Source: Prevotella sp. CAG:1058
GTDB lineage: Bacteria; Bacteroidota; Bacteroidia; Bacteroidales; Bacteroidaceae
NCBI GenBank assembly: GCA_000433175.1
Contig: HF986628.1
Coordinates: 1 to 43,187, forward strand
Length of the DNA stretch: 43,187 nucleotides
Direction: 5' to 3'
In this document: in pieces, positions 33,251 through 42,157 of the stretch
How positions within the stretch are numbered: the stretch's first letter is position 1
How the letters are laid out: each line of letters starts with the position of its first letter
The notes under the pieces: generated by a model
The model's database searches: none
What the model was told of the DNA's origin: nothing
Seen by the model: the letters and a program-made list of their open reading frames with translations, nothing else
Program-made: the position numbers and the translations under genes

Positions 33251-33898
33251 CTAATCGTTCTGACTGTTGCCGCCTGTGGGTAGTGTCACTGAGGAGGCAG
33301 CTGCAGGCCGGAAGTCCATTCTCACAAGTTCGCGGGGCAGGGTGATCAGCTTCAGGCGCTTGAACCACACTCGCGACGAGCTGTTGAAGTGCTTTGTAGT
33401 GTGGCTGCTTATCATGTAGTAGTCTAGCGTGTACTTGTCCATCATGCAGCCGAACGTAGCCTTTATTCTTGAGCATTTCTCGTTTATTGCGTTGTCGGTA
33501 GGGTCGGTCAGGCGGTTTACCGTCTCCTCAATCTTTGCCGGATCGGTGCCCGGCGTTATTTTGCTGTAAATCGCGAGCAGTTCGTCACGGTAGTCGGACA
33601 GGTCCTTGAACTCAATCCCTTCAGGGTGGTCAAGGAATAATATGTAGATGGCCTTGTGTACGGGGGTGAGGGTTATTTCCTTGTTATAGTCGGCTAGGAT
33701 GAAGCGGAAGTCGGCTGTTATCACCAGTCGGCTGAGCCTTGTCCTGGCGGCCTCAATCTGCAACTGTTCGAGCAAGGGCACGGTTATTGCCTGCAGCATG
33801 AGGTCGTAGCGCCCCATGCTGTGCAGCCGCTTTACCGTAAGGCTCAGTTCCTCCGCCAGTCTTTCGGCTTCCTGTTGTTTCCCCTCCGTGTAATCCAT
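33251..33898 (-). CDS. Hypothetical cytosolic protein, near-leaderless start
   Basis: I chose the start at 33898 (215 aa, MDYTEGKQQ) because the -7 box TACTTTTG at 33910-33903 lies only a few bases upstream, which makes the longer start at 33916 (221 aa) unlikely. The protein is mostly helical and soluble, with LKxLHSMGRYDLMLQ-type N-terminal helices, a central segment ITLTPVHKAIYILFLDHPEG (about 80-99) that looks like a winged-helix-like regulatory module, and an HFNSSSRVWFKRLKLI segment near the C-terminus. I do not recognise the family. No operon partner is evident: ftsZ is divergent and the palindromic repeat lies downstream. A DNA-binding role is only a guess from the central segment. 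Confidence 0.75.
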   Translation of the reverse strand: MDYTEGKQQEAERLAEELSLTVKRLHSMGRYDLMLQAITVPLLEQLQIEAARTRLSRLVITADFRFILADYNKEITLTPVHKAIYILFLDHPEGIEFKDLSDYRDELLAIYSKITPGTDPAKIEETVNRLTDPTDNAINEKCSRIKATFGCMMDKYTLDYYMISSHTTKHFNSSSRVWFKRLKLITLPRELVRMDFRPAAASSVTLPTGGNSQND

Positions 33899-33902
33899 GC
33901 TG

Positions 33903-33910
33903 CAAAAGTA
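33903..33910 (-). promoter_or_regulatory. -7 box for the unknown gene at 33251-33898
   Basis: The minus strand reads TACTTTTGCAGCATG: an exact TAnnTTTG box whose last G is only four bases upstream of the likely ATG. Transcription would start at or next to the start codon. No clear -33 match is visible. Confidence 0.55.
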
Positions 33911-33975
33911 ATCCATTATTTTATTAAAATTATGATTATCTTTGATGTTTTTTCGTCTGCAAGCCTTGCCGGCGC

Positions 33976-34006
33976 ATTGGCATAATGGAAAAGTTGGTTA
34001 TCTTTG
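33976..34006 (+). promoter_or_regulatory. Promoter for the ftsZ-like gene
   Basis: ATTG at 33976-33979 and TATCTTTG at 33999-34006 are spaced 19 bases apart, a good match to the Bacteroidetes -33/-7 pattern. The start codon is 63 bases downstream at 34069. Confidence 0.65.
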
Positions 34007-34068
34007 CAACGGATATGGCGGTGTAGCGCCCCGCGTACGGTGGTGCCGCTTTTGAAAAAAGTTCAGAC

Positions 34069-35433
34069 ATGGATAGTACAAGACACGGAGTAATAGATTT
34101 CGGCGACCCCGTCGATATGACGAAAAGGATAATAAAGGTCATAGGCGTTGGCGGTGGCGGGTGTAACGCGGTGCGCAATATGTACCAGGAGGGCATCTGC
34201 GACGTGACGTTCGCCGTATGCAATACCGATAGCCAATCGCTTGCCAAGTCGCCCGTCCCCGTCAAGGTGCTTCTCGGTAATACGGGCCTCGGTGTCGGCG
34301 GAGTGCCCGAAGAGGGGCGCAAGGAGGCTGAGTCGAGCATGGATGCGCTGCATAAACTGCTCTCCGACGAGACTAAGATGGTGTTTGTAACTGCCGGAAT
34401 GGGCGGTGGCACGGGCACCGGTGCCGGTCCCGTGGTGGCCTCGATAGCCAGGGAAATGGGTATGCTGACCATCGGCGTGGTGACGATACCGTTCTATTTC
34501 GAGAAGGAGAAGAAGATAATCAAGGCCCTGAAGGGTGTAGAGGAGATGCGCAAGAATGTGGATGCGCTGCTCATAGTCAACAATGAACGCCTGTGCGACA
34601 TATATTCAGATTCACGAATTTCCGTGAAGGACGCGTTCAAGCGGGCCGACACCATATTGAGCAACGCCGTCAAGAGCATATCTGAGCTGATAACCATTGA
34701 GGGCGACATAAACCTTGACTTCCGTGATGTCGAGTCGACAATGAAGAGCGGCGGCGGTGCGATAATGGCCATAGGCCGTGCCGGTGGCGAGCACCGTGTG
34801 GAGAAAGCCATAATAGACGCCCTTGATTCGCCTTTGCTTTACGGCAGTGACATAACCAAGGCCAAGCGCATACTGTTCAACATTTACACTAGCAAGGACA
34901 ATCCGCTGTTTGTTGACGAGCTGCAGGAAATAGACGATTTCATGGACGAGCTGTCGCCGCAGATTGAGGTGATATGGGGCGTTTCAGACGACAACACACT
35001 TGAAAATGACGCCAAGATAGCCATACTTGCCACAGGGCTTGACGACATGAACGACGGCTTTGTCCGCGTAAATGATAAGTACGTGGTCGACGATAGCGAG
35101 CATTACCATGAGTTGATAAAGAAACTTTACTCTTCAGGAAAGGGCGGCAAAAAAGCGGAAAAACAGAATCCTGACGATATAGAGATTACTGTAAACACAG
35201 GCAAGGACGACGGGACGGCTGCCGGCAGAGTTGAGCCGGTTGGTACGGATGTTGCCCTTGATGGCGGCGGGCAGGCAATGGATGAGCCTGTTGGCTTGCC
35301 CGGAGGAGGTGACAGGGAACCTGTCCTTGTAGCTGAAGGTGTTGATGTCAAAAATGGACGCAATGCTACGGTAAAGGTCAAGCCTTTGGTTGAGCGCCTC
35401 AGGAAGGTGTGGAAAGATATGCTGAAGGAGTAA
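34069..35433 (+). CDS. ftsZ: FtsZ-family GTPase, solitary (likely second paralogue)
   Basis: The 454-aa protein is a full FtsZ core: KVIGVGGGGCNAVRNM (about 23-38), VTFAVCNTDSQSL, FVTAGMGGGTGTGAGPVVA (tubulin signature near 112-118), VNNERL, and the T7 loop GDINLDFRDV (about 212-221) with both catalytic acidic residues, so GTP hydrolysis should be possible. A 100-residue Gly/Asp/Pro-rich linker follows, ending in KVKPLVERLRKVWKDMLKE, a basic amphipathic helix rather than the classical FtsZ C-terminal peptide. The gene is alone, not in a murC/ftsQ/ftsA cluster, and has its own promoter. A second, specialised FtsZ is plausible; it could also be the only one if the division cluster is rearranged. 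Confidence 0.88.
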   Translation: MDSTRHGVIDFGDPVDMTKRIIKVIGVGGGGCNAVRNMYQEGICDVTFAVCNTDSQSLAKSPVPVKVLLGNTGLGVGGVPEEGRKEAESSMDALHKLLSDETKMVFVTAGMGGGTGTGAGPVVASIAREMGMLTIGVVTIPFYFEKEKKIIKALKGVEEMRKNVDALLIVNNERLCDIYSDSRISVKDAFKRADTILSNAVKSISELITIEGDINLDFRDVESTMKSGGGAIMAIGRAGGEHRVEKAIIDALDSPLLYGSDITKAKRILFNIYTSKDNPLFVDELQEIDDFMDELSPQIEVIWGVSDDNTLENDAKIAILATGLDDMNDGFVRVNDKYVVDDSEHYHELIKKLYSSGKGGKKAEKQNPDDIEITVNTGKDDGTAAGRVEPVGTDVALDGGGQAMDEPVGLPGGGDREPVLVAEGVDVKNGRNATVKVKPLVERLRKVWKDMLKE

Positions 35434-35470
35434 ATAAAGTATAAGACTGACAGAACCAGTATTTTGGAAA

Positions 35471-35513
35471 GGGCGGAAACAAGACATGGTGTACATCTTG
35501 TTTCCGCCCTTTT
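35471..35513. terminator. Bidirectional terminator between ftsZ-like and MATE genes
   Basis: A 14-bp stem pairs GGGCGGAAACAAGA (35471-35484) with 35496-35509 and is followed by TTTT. It separates convergent genes and also ends six bases from the minus-strand MATE stop. Confidence 0.8.
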
Positions 35514-35518
35514 GCGTT

Positions 35519-36871
35519 TTACCCTTGCCGGTTTATTTTGCTTTTAAGCTTTTTGTAGACAAAGTATACGGCAGGGACGAGGAACAGGTCGGCAGCCACC
35601 CAGGCCGTGGGGTCGCCGTAGCACACGCCGAGGAAGCCGAACGCCGGCACCAGCCAGAGGCTCACTCCGCAGCGTGCTATCATCTCCATGACGCCTGACA
35701 ACACTGAAAGGTTGGAGAACCCGAGGCCCTGCAGGCTGTATCTCAAGATGGTTAGCAGTCCCAATGCCGGGAAGAAATAGCTTGACAGGCGCATGTAAAG
35801 GGCGGCGTTGTTGATGATTCCATGTTCGCCCGACTTTACGAAAAGCAGCATCATATCGTCAGCGAAGGGGTATATTACGATTATCGTGAATACGAAATAC
35901 ACTGCCGTTATCTTTATTGCCGACCATATTCCGAGCCTTATCCGCTCGATTTTCTGCGCCCCTATGTTCTGTCCGCAGTAGGTTGCCATGGCCACGCCGA
36001 TGTTCTCGAACACACAGGTAAAGAGGTATTTGGCACGCATCGCCGCGGTGAACGCTGCCACATAGGCCGTTCCAAGCGCATTGTTGGCGCTCTGCAGCAT
36101 TATTACGCCTATTGCCGTTATCGAGAATTGCATGCCCATAGGTATGCCGTTCATCAGCAGGCGGCCTGTCTTCTTGTCGTCATACGCCCGCTCGCCCCCA
36201 GTAGGTATTAGTATGCGCAGGTGTTTCCTTATGTAGGTCAAGCACAGCGCCGAGGCGAAAGCCTGTGCCGTCATCGTGGCTATTCCTGCGCCTTCAACGC
36301 CCATGCCGAGGCCTATTATCAGTATGAAGTCGAGCGCAATGTTGAGCAGCGATGCTGCTATAAGGAAGTAGAAAGGCTGTTTTGAATCGCCCAGCGACCG
36401 TATGAATCCTGCCAGTATGTTGTAAGACATGGTGAAAGGAATGGCCAGGAAGTTGAGCAGAAGGAACAGGTAGGCATCGTGGAATATGTCGTCGGGCGTG
36501 TTGACAAGTTTTAATATGTGTTCGCAGAATATTGCCGTGACCGCTGTTATTACGACCGCAATTACCGCCACTATGCGCAGGGCGTTGGCCACGTAGGCGC
36601 GCATCTTTGAGTATTCTTTCGCCCCGAACTCCTGCGCCACTGGTATGGCAAAGCCTGCGCACGAGCCGTTGCAGAAGCCCATGATGAGGAACATTATGGA
36701 CGACGAGGCGCCGACGGCCGCCAGCGCGTTGACTCCGATAAACTGGCCTACTATCGCCGCGTCGATAATCAGGTACATTTGTTGCAGGATGTATCCGCCT
36801 ATCAGCGGAACGGCGAACTTTACAATGTCGCGCGTAGGCGAGCCTACGGTCATGTCGTTGATGTTTGGCAT
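35519..36871 (-). CDS. MATE family efflux transporter
   Basis: The 450-aa protein has about twelve membrane helices in two similar halves, normal for the MATE family. The N-terminal SPTRDIVKFAVPLIGGYILQ and IDAAIVGQFIGVNALAAVGA (about 33-52) and the C-terminal TAVYFVFTII are typical of DinF/NorM-related MATE proteins, which export cationic drugs or metabolites by Na+ or H+ antiport. A -7 box lies 30 bases upstream of the start. No regulator is adjacent. It is monocistronic by appearance, bracketed by two hairpins (35471-35513 and 37024-37074). The substrate is unknown. Confidence 0.94.
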   Translation of the reverse strand: MPNINDMTVGSPTRDIVKFAVPLIGGYILQQMYLIIDAAIVGQFIGVNALAAVGASSSIMFLIMGFCNGSCAGFAIPVAQEFGAKEYSKMRAYVANALRIVAVIAVVITAVTAIFCEHILKLVNTPDDIFHDAYLFLLLNFLAIPFTMSYNILAGFIRSLGDSKQPFYFLIAASLLNIALDFILIIGLGMGVEGAGIATMTAQAFASALCLTYIRKHLRILIPTGGERAYDDKKTGRLLMNGIPMGMQFSITAIGVIMLQSANNALGTAYVAAFTAAMRAKYLFTCVFENIGVAMATYCGQNIGAQKIERIRLGIWSAIKITAVYFVFTIIVIYPFADDMMLLFVKSGEHGIINNAALYMRLSSYFFPALGLLTILRYSLQGLGFSNLSVLSGVMEMIARCGVSLWLVPAFGFLGVCYGDPTAWVAADLFLVPAVYFVYKKLKSKINRQG

Positions 36872-36900
36872 AGTGTGTTATCCTTTCCTTAAAAACCGTG

Positions 36901-36908
36901 CAAAAGTA
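36901..36908 (-). promoter_or_regulatory. -7 box for the MATE gene
   Basis: The minus strand reads TACTTTTG (TAnnTTTG), followed by CACGG, 30 bases upstream of the start codon at 36871. Confidence 0.55.
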
Positions 36909-37023
36909 CGGAGAAATTGAGAATTACGGAAAGAATGTTTTTACAAATTATCTGAATGCCCGTGTTTTCTTGACATGCCGTGTGACTGATTTTCTCCTTT
37001 TACCGGCCGTCAGGCATGAAAAA

Positions 37024-37074
37024 GCCGCCATGCTGCAACCGTCTTTACTGTATGACGGTAAGCGGCATGGCGGC
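37024..37074 (-). terminator. Terminator after the radical SAM gene
   Basis: Arms 37024-37036 and 37062-37074 pair over 13 bp with one wobble, and an inner ACCGTC/GACGGT stem extends the structure. On the minus strand the stem is followed by TTTTTCATG, about 20 bases after the stop at 37095. Confidence 0.8.
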
Positions 37075-37094
37075 CGGTAATGTTTTTATTTGAA

Positions 37095-37874
37095 TCAATA
37101 TGCTGCCGAACAGTCAATGCCTAAGGCCGTTACGCGGTCGCGGATGGCGTCGAGCACTTCTGGCGATGTCTTCTTCAGGTCGTGGTCAGGTGTCTCGCGG
37201 TCTATCGTGTAAATCATGACTTTGCGCGGTTTTATGTATTTCACTGCCTCAAGCCACGGACCGACGTATTCTTCGCCGGTGTTGTCCACGTCCTCGCCGT
37301 TCATAGTTCCGCCCATGAACATTGTCTGTACGATGGCCTTGCCGCCGAACGAGCGTATAGCTTCGATAACCTCCTTTACGTCGTAAGTGGGGTAGGTAGG
37401 GCGGTTTACCTTTTCGATGTAAGCCTGGTCTACGGTGTCGAGCTTCAGTATGTTGTTGTCTACACGCTCAAGAGCCTTGTGCACTTCGGGCAGCATGGCC
37501 CTTGTGGCGTTGCTCAATACAGATACCTTCGCTTTCGGACAGTACTTGTCGCGCAGGCGGATTGTGTCGTCGATGATTCCGCCGAAGTCAGGATGGGCTG
37601 TCGGTTCGCCGTTGCCGGCGAATGTCAGCACGTCGGGCAGCTGGCCGTCTGAAACCATTTCGGCCAGTTTCCGCTCCAGGGCTTCAGCCACTTCCTCGCG
37701 TGTAGGCCGTTTGGCCTTGGGCCGGTGGTCGGCGTTGAAACCGCATTCGCAGTATATGCAGTCGAACGTGCAGACCTTGCCGTCGGCCGGCATGAGGTTG
37801 ATGCCCAGCGAAATGCCGAGCCTGCGGCTGTGTACGGGGCCGAATATAGGCGAAGGATATATTACCGTACTCAT
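37095..37874 (-). CDS. Radical SAM protein (COG0731-like)
   Basis: The 259-aa protein has an N-terminal FGPVHSRRLGISLGINLMP and then KVCTFDCIYCECG (Cys35, Cys39, Cys42), the CxxxCxxC cluster motif that binds the 4Fe-4S cluster. LTFAGNGEPTAHPDF (about 103-117) is the SAM-binding GGEP-like block (here GNGEP). The protein ends soon after the barrel without an extra Fe-S or SPASM domain. Members of this group are diverse and mostly uncharacterised (TYW1-like or activase-like). It lies 44 bases downstream of the C1 peptidase gene on the same strand, so the two are probably cotranscribed; I see no functional link between them. Confidence 0.92.
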   Translation of the reverse strand: MSTVIYPSPIFGPVHSRRLGISLGINLMPADGKVCTFDCIYCECGFNADHRPKAKRPTREEVAEALERKLAEMVSDGQLPDVLTFAGNGEPTAHPDFGGIIDDTIRLRDKYCPKAKVSVLSNATRAMLPEVHKALERVDNNILKLDTVDQAYIEKVNRPTYPTYDVKEVIEAIRSFGGKAIVQTMFMGGTMNGEDVDNTGEEYVGPWLEAVKYIKPRKVMIYTIDRETPDHDLKKTSPEVLDAIRDRVTALGIDCSAAY

Positions 37875-37918
37875 TTGCTTGTTCTCCTTGATGAATTTAA
37901 AATGAAGGCTTTATGTTA

Positions 37919-39334
37919 TTATTCGTCCGGCAGGAACAGCGGGTCTTCTGGCATGACCATTACAGGCTTCTGCTCGTATTGCTTCAGCGTCTTTGCCGGT
38001 ACGTACTTCTTGTCTACCACGAGGCGGAACATGTACTCGTTGAACCATTCGTTTGTCATTATCAGACATCCTTGCTGGCCCCAGCTGCCGCCCCAGCTGT
38101 TCTCGACTTTCCACATGACGGGCTTGCCGTCCTTGTCCAGGTCAACGGCCGTAAGCGTCATTGCGTGGGTTGAGCCGCTGTCGTATGTCATGATGCGCTG
38201 CGCCTTGTCCATGCCGAACGTAGTGCCGAAGAGCGAGCCGTAGTCGTAGTTGTTGACGTCGCAGTATCCGCGTTTGCGGTCGAGGAATTTGCCTACGTCG
38301 TATGAGCTGTAAAGCTTTCGTCCGTCCTTAAGCGAAGCTACGGCAAGGTTAGCTATGTCTTCCATAGGCAGGTTGAGGTATTTCCAGTTGGTCCCGTCGT
38401 ATGTGTGGCGGTCGTATTCAACTTCGTAGGTCTTGTAGTACTCGCGGCGCGGGTCGTTCATCACCATAATGAACGAGCCTTTTACTGGTGCGTCGCCAAG
38501 TATTTCGGCTGCGAAAGTCATTGGATTGTATTTCTTAGGCTCGGTAACGGTGCGTCCGTCCTTGTTCTTGAAGGCGTATGTGAACTCGGTAGGCGGTTCG
38601 CCCATTGTGAGCGCAAGCATTCTGTAAACCTCTGACAGCATCTTTGTCTTTTCTGCTTTGATGTCGGCCTTGCTCTTGCCTTGTGCTACCATGTCGCGCA
38701 GTTTGAGTCCGAATTCGCGCAGTTTTGACTTCAGCAGGCTTGCCACTCTGCCTGTATTGTCGCTCGAATATGTTTCAGGCATGACTTCAGCGGGCATGAG
38801 TCCGTACTTCGACACAAGGTCGGCAACGCCGCAGTAGGTACCTCCGTCGTTAATAGGACTCTTGAAGAAGAAGCGCACGCGTTCGTCGTCGATGGGCTTG
38901 TCGGCACAATCGATGACACCTTGTAGGAACAGGTTGGCTTTCTCCAGCTGGTCGTAGAAGAACAGGTAGTCGTGCGACAGTTCGATGGTGAGCGAGTCTG
39001 TGCGCTGTGCAAACGACGAGCGCAGTACGTTGAAGCCGCTGAACATCCAGCATCTACCGCTCTGTTTCTGGTCGGTAATGCTCTGTTTGGGTGTTTCAAC
39101 GCTGAAGTATGTGTCAATAGCACCCTGGTTTGCCTGGTTTACGGCAAGTGCGTCGATACTGTTAGACGCCAAGGCGTTGAACAACGCGCGGTCGGTCGGT
39201 GTACGCGGTTGTGTCTGCTTGATCACCTGGAGCATGTCTTTTGATATGCCTCCGTCTTTGGTTTGGGCGTTGCATGGCAGTGTTATGGCCGCCAACATAA
39301 GGCCCGACATGAAGAGTGTCTTGGATGTTTTCAT
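37919..39334 (-). CDS. C1 family peptidase (bleomycin hydrolase / PepC-like), secreted
   Basis: The 471-aa protein has a signal peptide (MKTSKTLFMSGLMLAAITLP, then CNAQ) and a papain-like C1B fold. The oxyanion Gln89 and nucleophile Cys95 lie in QKQSGRCWMFSGFNVLRS, the His in SGSTHAMTLTAVD (about 389-401), and the Asn in KVENSWGGSWG (about 410-420), all characteristic of bleomycin hydrolase/aminopeptidase C. The usual PepC is cytosolic, but Bacteroidales have exported forms like this one. It would trim peptides in the periplasm or outside. A -7 box lies 23 bases upstream. It is followed by the radical SAM gene. Confidence 0.93.
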   Translation of the reverse strand: MKTSKTLFMSGLMLAAITLPCNAQTKDGGISKDMLQVIKQTQPRTPTDRALFNALASNSIDALAVNQANQGAIDTYFSVETPKQSITDQKQSGRCWMFSGFNVLRSSFAQRTDSLTIELSHDYLFFYDQLEKANLFLQGVIDCADKPIDDERVRFFFKSPINDGGTYCGVADLVSKYGLMPAEVMPETYSSDNTGRVASLLKSKLREFGLKLRDMVAQGKSKADIKAEKTKMLSEVYRMLALTMGEPPTEFTYAFKNKDGRTVTEPKKYNPMTFAAEILGDAPVKGSFIMVMNDPRREYYKTYEVEYDRHTYDGTNWKYLNLPMEDIANLAVASLKDGRKLYSSYDVGKFLDRKRGYCDVNNYDYGSLFGTTFGMDKAQRIMTYDSGSTHAMTLTAVDLDKDGKPVMWKVENSWGGSWGQQGCLIMTNEWFNEYMFRLVVDKKYVPAKTLKQYEQKPVMVMPEDPLFLPDE

Positions 39335-39672
39335 TTTGTTAGATTTTATTTGGGCACAAAGATACGGTAAAATTTCGATTATTCGAAATAAAAGGAATTT
39401 GGTTTTTTATTTTTGTTGGATAAATGATTCCTACTGTTTTATTGTAACCGTATTTTACGGTTGTATTGTTGCGTCTTATTGATTAATCTTGGGGATTTAA
39501 CGTATTTGTGTTAATTTAAAATAGAATACTTACACTTTATAATGAGGTGCAAGGATAATTTATTAATTTTACACATTGGAAGTACTTTTTATACATATTT
39601 TGTAAGGTTAAAGGGTTCTGCCTTATGGAATGTTATGGTTCTGTTTATAAGTGAAACCCAAACGAATTAATT
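39335..39672. other. Spacer between the C1 peptidase and the T9SS protein
   Basis: These 338 bases are AT-rich and hold no coding sequence. The minus-strand -7 box of the peptidase gene is at 39357-39364. On the + strand I see no exact TAnnTTTG box for the gene at 39673; the closest is TACATATTTTG near 39591. No Shine-Dalgarno is visible before the ATG. Confidence 0.6.
39357..39364 (-). promoter_or_regulatory. -7 box for the C1 peptidase gene
   Basis: The minus strand reads TATCTTTG (TAnnTTTG), with TTTCG at 39384-39388 in the -33 position about 19 bases upstream. The start codon is 23 bases downstream. Confidence 0.6.
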
Positions 39673-42054
39673 ATGAGGAAAATATCAATACTCTTGTTAT
39701 TAATGATGTTGTCGGTTGTTTCTGCGCATGCGTATGCAATCTATTCGACAACATTCGACACGGTTGACGAGTTTAATACTTGGACCGTTGTTGATGCGAA
39801 CAGCGACGGAGCAACATGGCTTTTCAACGAGGAAGGCTCTCCGTCAAAGGTGGCCTACAAGTACGATTACTTCAATAGTGGCGACGATTGGCTTATTTCT
39901 CCTGCCATTACACCAACTGAGACTGGCACGCTGATTGTGAAGTACACGTTTGTGGGCAGTCCTTATGGTGAGAGCATGGAAGTGTTCTCCGGTACAGGTA
40001 ATACTGTTGACGACATGACAAAAAAGGAAGCCACATACGATAACATTGTGAAAAACGAACAGGCGGGCTATTTCCTTTATGACGGAAAGGCTGGCGAACC
40101 GTTCCATTTTGCGTTCCATGCAACTTCGACTGCGTATAAGGACTATCTTTACATCTGTTCAGTTACAGTTGAGCCTATTGCAAATCCGGTTGACGTGAAG
40201 GTCTCTGAGATTATCAGTCCCGTTTCAGGTATGGGACTCGGACAAGAGGCTGTAAAGGTTGCCATAACCAACAATGGCCGTGTTGACCTGGCTTCGTTTG
40301 ATGTTGCGTTTGCCGTAGACGGTAAGGAAATAGCTACGGAAACAGTTAATGAAACGTTGGCTGCAGGTGCGACAATGGAATACACATTCAATGCTAAGGC
40401 CGACCTCTCAACTCCTCTGGCTACTTACAGCATAAAGGCTTGGGCTACTCATCCTGACGATATCGACCATCCTAACGATACCTGCTACACTTCTGTAAAG
40501 CATAAGGCACCACTGAACGTGCCGTACACAATGGGATTCGAGGCTTCTGAGAACACGGAAGACTTCAAGTTCTACAACCTTAACAACGACGAAGGTACTT
40601 GGGACGTAGTCATAGAATCTGGATTCTATAATATGGCACGCACTGGAAACGGTTGCCTTTCTTATGGATACGACTCAAACAATGACGGTAACGACTGGGC
40701 CATGCTTGACCCGATAAATGTTGAGCCCGGCTATTATGTACTTAAATTCTGGTATTCCAACTTACAGTCATATCCTGAGAAACTGGCTGTATACTGGGGC
40801 AATGAAGCCACTCCGGAGGCCATGACCAACAAGATTGTTGAGTATGCTCCGTTCTCGGTTGACGTTTATAGTGAGTCAGTCAATATAATCCATTTTGACA
40901 AGGCACAGACAATTTACCTTGGATTCTACGCATTCAGCGAGAAGAACCAGAACCTGATTCTCATCGACGATGTCTCGTTCGACAAGATTGAATCGGAGAC
41001 AGGCGATTTGGCTTTGTCTGATTTGCAGAATGTTCCCGACTTCGTGCGTGAGAGCAGTAGCAAGGATGTAAAATTCAATATTGGCAATGGCGGTATCAGC
41101 GAGGTGAATGCCAAAATTAATGTCAGCATTGACGACGTAGTGGTTAAGGAAAGCGAAGCCGTAGCACGTCCCCAGGTTCTTACGGAAATTACAATTAACG
41201 ATGTACTGGTAGACCTGAGCGATGGCAACCATACGCTGAAAGTCGAGGTAGTTAATGATAATGAAGGAATTGCTGACAACAATGTGCTGACGAAAGACTT
41301 CACAGTGGTAAGCAAGCCGGCTAAATTCTGGAACTTTGAGGACGGCCAGTTGCCGGCAGAGTTCACATTCCGTGCCGAGGATGGCGGTACGGTTAGTCCT
41401 GCGGCAGGTGAAGAATTCAATGAAGACGGTTGGGGACTTTTCAATATTGTTGAACATGAAGTGTTTGGTGAATATCTGTTGGCAGGTACATCATGGCTGA
41501 ACGGTACGGACCAGGCCGACAGATGGCTTATCCTGCCACAGGTTAGCATAGACGGACCTGACAGCTATTTCGTATGGGATGGTTATTCGTACAATAAGAC
41601 GTATCTTGAGGATTACCAGATTATGGTATCTGAGAGCGATGACAATACAGCAAGTTTCACTGAACTTCTTACTGTTGAAGATGAAAGCATCGAACCCAAG
41701 ACACGCGGAATCAGTCTGGCAGACTATGCAGGAAAGGATATTTATATAGCCATAAGGCTGAGGACTAAGAGTGGAGACTGCCTGTTGCTTGACAATATCG
41801 GAATCTATGTAGACAAGACTCCGACATGCATTTCTACCGTTACAGACTCAAATGCCGGTGTTGTGATTTCTGCTAACGAACTGCGTGCCGCAGACGGTGT
41901 GAAGAGCATAGCACTCAGTGATGTGTCAGGCCGTGTATTGCGTACAGCCAACGCTAATGTGATAAGCCTTTCCGCCCTGCCTTCAGGAGTTTATGTTGCT
42001 ACTGTAAAGGCTGCCGACGGAAGCACCAAGAGCTATAAGTTCGTAAGGAAGTAA
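39673..42054 (+). CDS. T9SS-secreted choice-of-anchor-J multidomain protein
   Basis: The 793-aa protein has a signal peptide (MRKISILLLLMMLSVVSAHA) and no lipobox. Three cleaved-adhesin/choice-of-anchor-J-like modules can be outlined: about 25-170 (FDTVDEFNTWTVVD...DDWLISPAI), 280-440 (NDGNDWAMLDPI) and 555-720 (ADRWLILPQVS). They alternate with two CARDB-like beta-sandwich modules, about 172-275 (VAITNNGRVDLASFDVAF) and 445-550 (VKFNIGNGGISEVNAKINV). The last 70 residues (IALSDVSGRVLRTANAN...SGVYVATVKAADGSTKSYKF) match a type A C-terminal sorting domain of type IX secretion. Such proteins are exported across the outer membrane and often bind proteins or glycans. No catalytic domain is visible, so an adhesin is more likely than a protease. 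Two hairpins follow the gene. Confidence 0.88.
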   Translation: MRKISILLLLMMLSVVSAHAYAIYSTTFDTVDEFNTWTVVDANSDGATWLFNEEGSPSKVAYKYDYFNSGDDWLISPAITPTETGTLIVKYTFVGSPYGESMEVFSGTGNTVDDMTKKEATYDNIVKNEQAGYFLYDGKAGEPFHFAFHATSTAYKDYLYICSVTVEPIANPVDVKVSEIISPVSGMGLGQEAVKVAITNNGRVDLASFDVAFAVDGKEIATETVNETLAAGATMEYTFNAKADLSTPLATYSIKAWATHPDDIDHPNDTCYTSVKHKAPLNVPYTMGFEASENTEDFKFYNLNNDEGTWDVVIESGFYNMARTGNGCLSYGYDSNNDGNDWAMLDPINVEPGYYVLKFWYSNLQSYPEKLAVYWGNEATPEAMTNKIVEYAPFSVDVYSESVNIIHFDKAQTIYLGFYAFSEKNQNLILIDDVSFDKIESETGDLALSDLQNVPDFVRESSSKDVKFNIGNGGISEVNAKINVSIDDVVVKESEAVARPQVLTEITINDVLVDLSDGNHTLKVEVVNDNEGIADNNVLTKDFTVVSKPAKFWNFEDGQLPAEFTFRAEDGGTVSPAAGEEFNEDGWGLFNIVEHEVFGEYLLAGTSWLNGTDQADRWLILPQVSIDGPDSYFVWDGYSYNKTYLEDYQIMVSESDDNTASFTELLTVEDESIEPKTRGISLADYAGKDIYIAIRLRTKSGDCLLLDNIGIYVDKTPTCISTVTDSNAGVVISANELRAADGVKSIALSDVSGRVLRTANANVISLSALPSGVYVATVKAADGSTKSYKFVRK

Positions 42055-42062
42055 TTAAAAAC

Positions 42063-42102
42063 ATGAAACCGTAAGGACTTTTGATTGGTCTTACGGTTTC
42101 AT
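42063..42102 (+). terminator. Hairpin after the T9SS protein gene
   Basis: Arms ATGAAACCGTAAGGAC (42063-42078) and GTCTTACGGTTTCAT (42088-42102) pair over 15 bp with one bulged G, beginning 9 bases after the stop. A T-rich tail follows only weakly (TTCGATAAG). Confidence 0.6.
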
Positions 42103-42124
42103 TTCGATAAGTAACAAGTCATGC

Positions 42125-42157
42125 AAGTGCGGTTGTGGCCATGCCACAACCGCACTT
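42125..42157. terminator. Second, stronger terminator hairpin
   Basis: A perfect 15-bp stem (42125-42139 with 42143-42157, loop CAT) is followed by TTTAATTTT. It lies between the T9SS gene and the convergent small gene at 42268-42579 and can serve the + strand. Confidence 0.8.
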
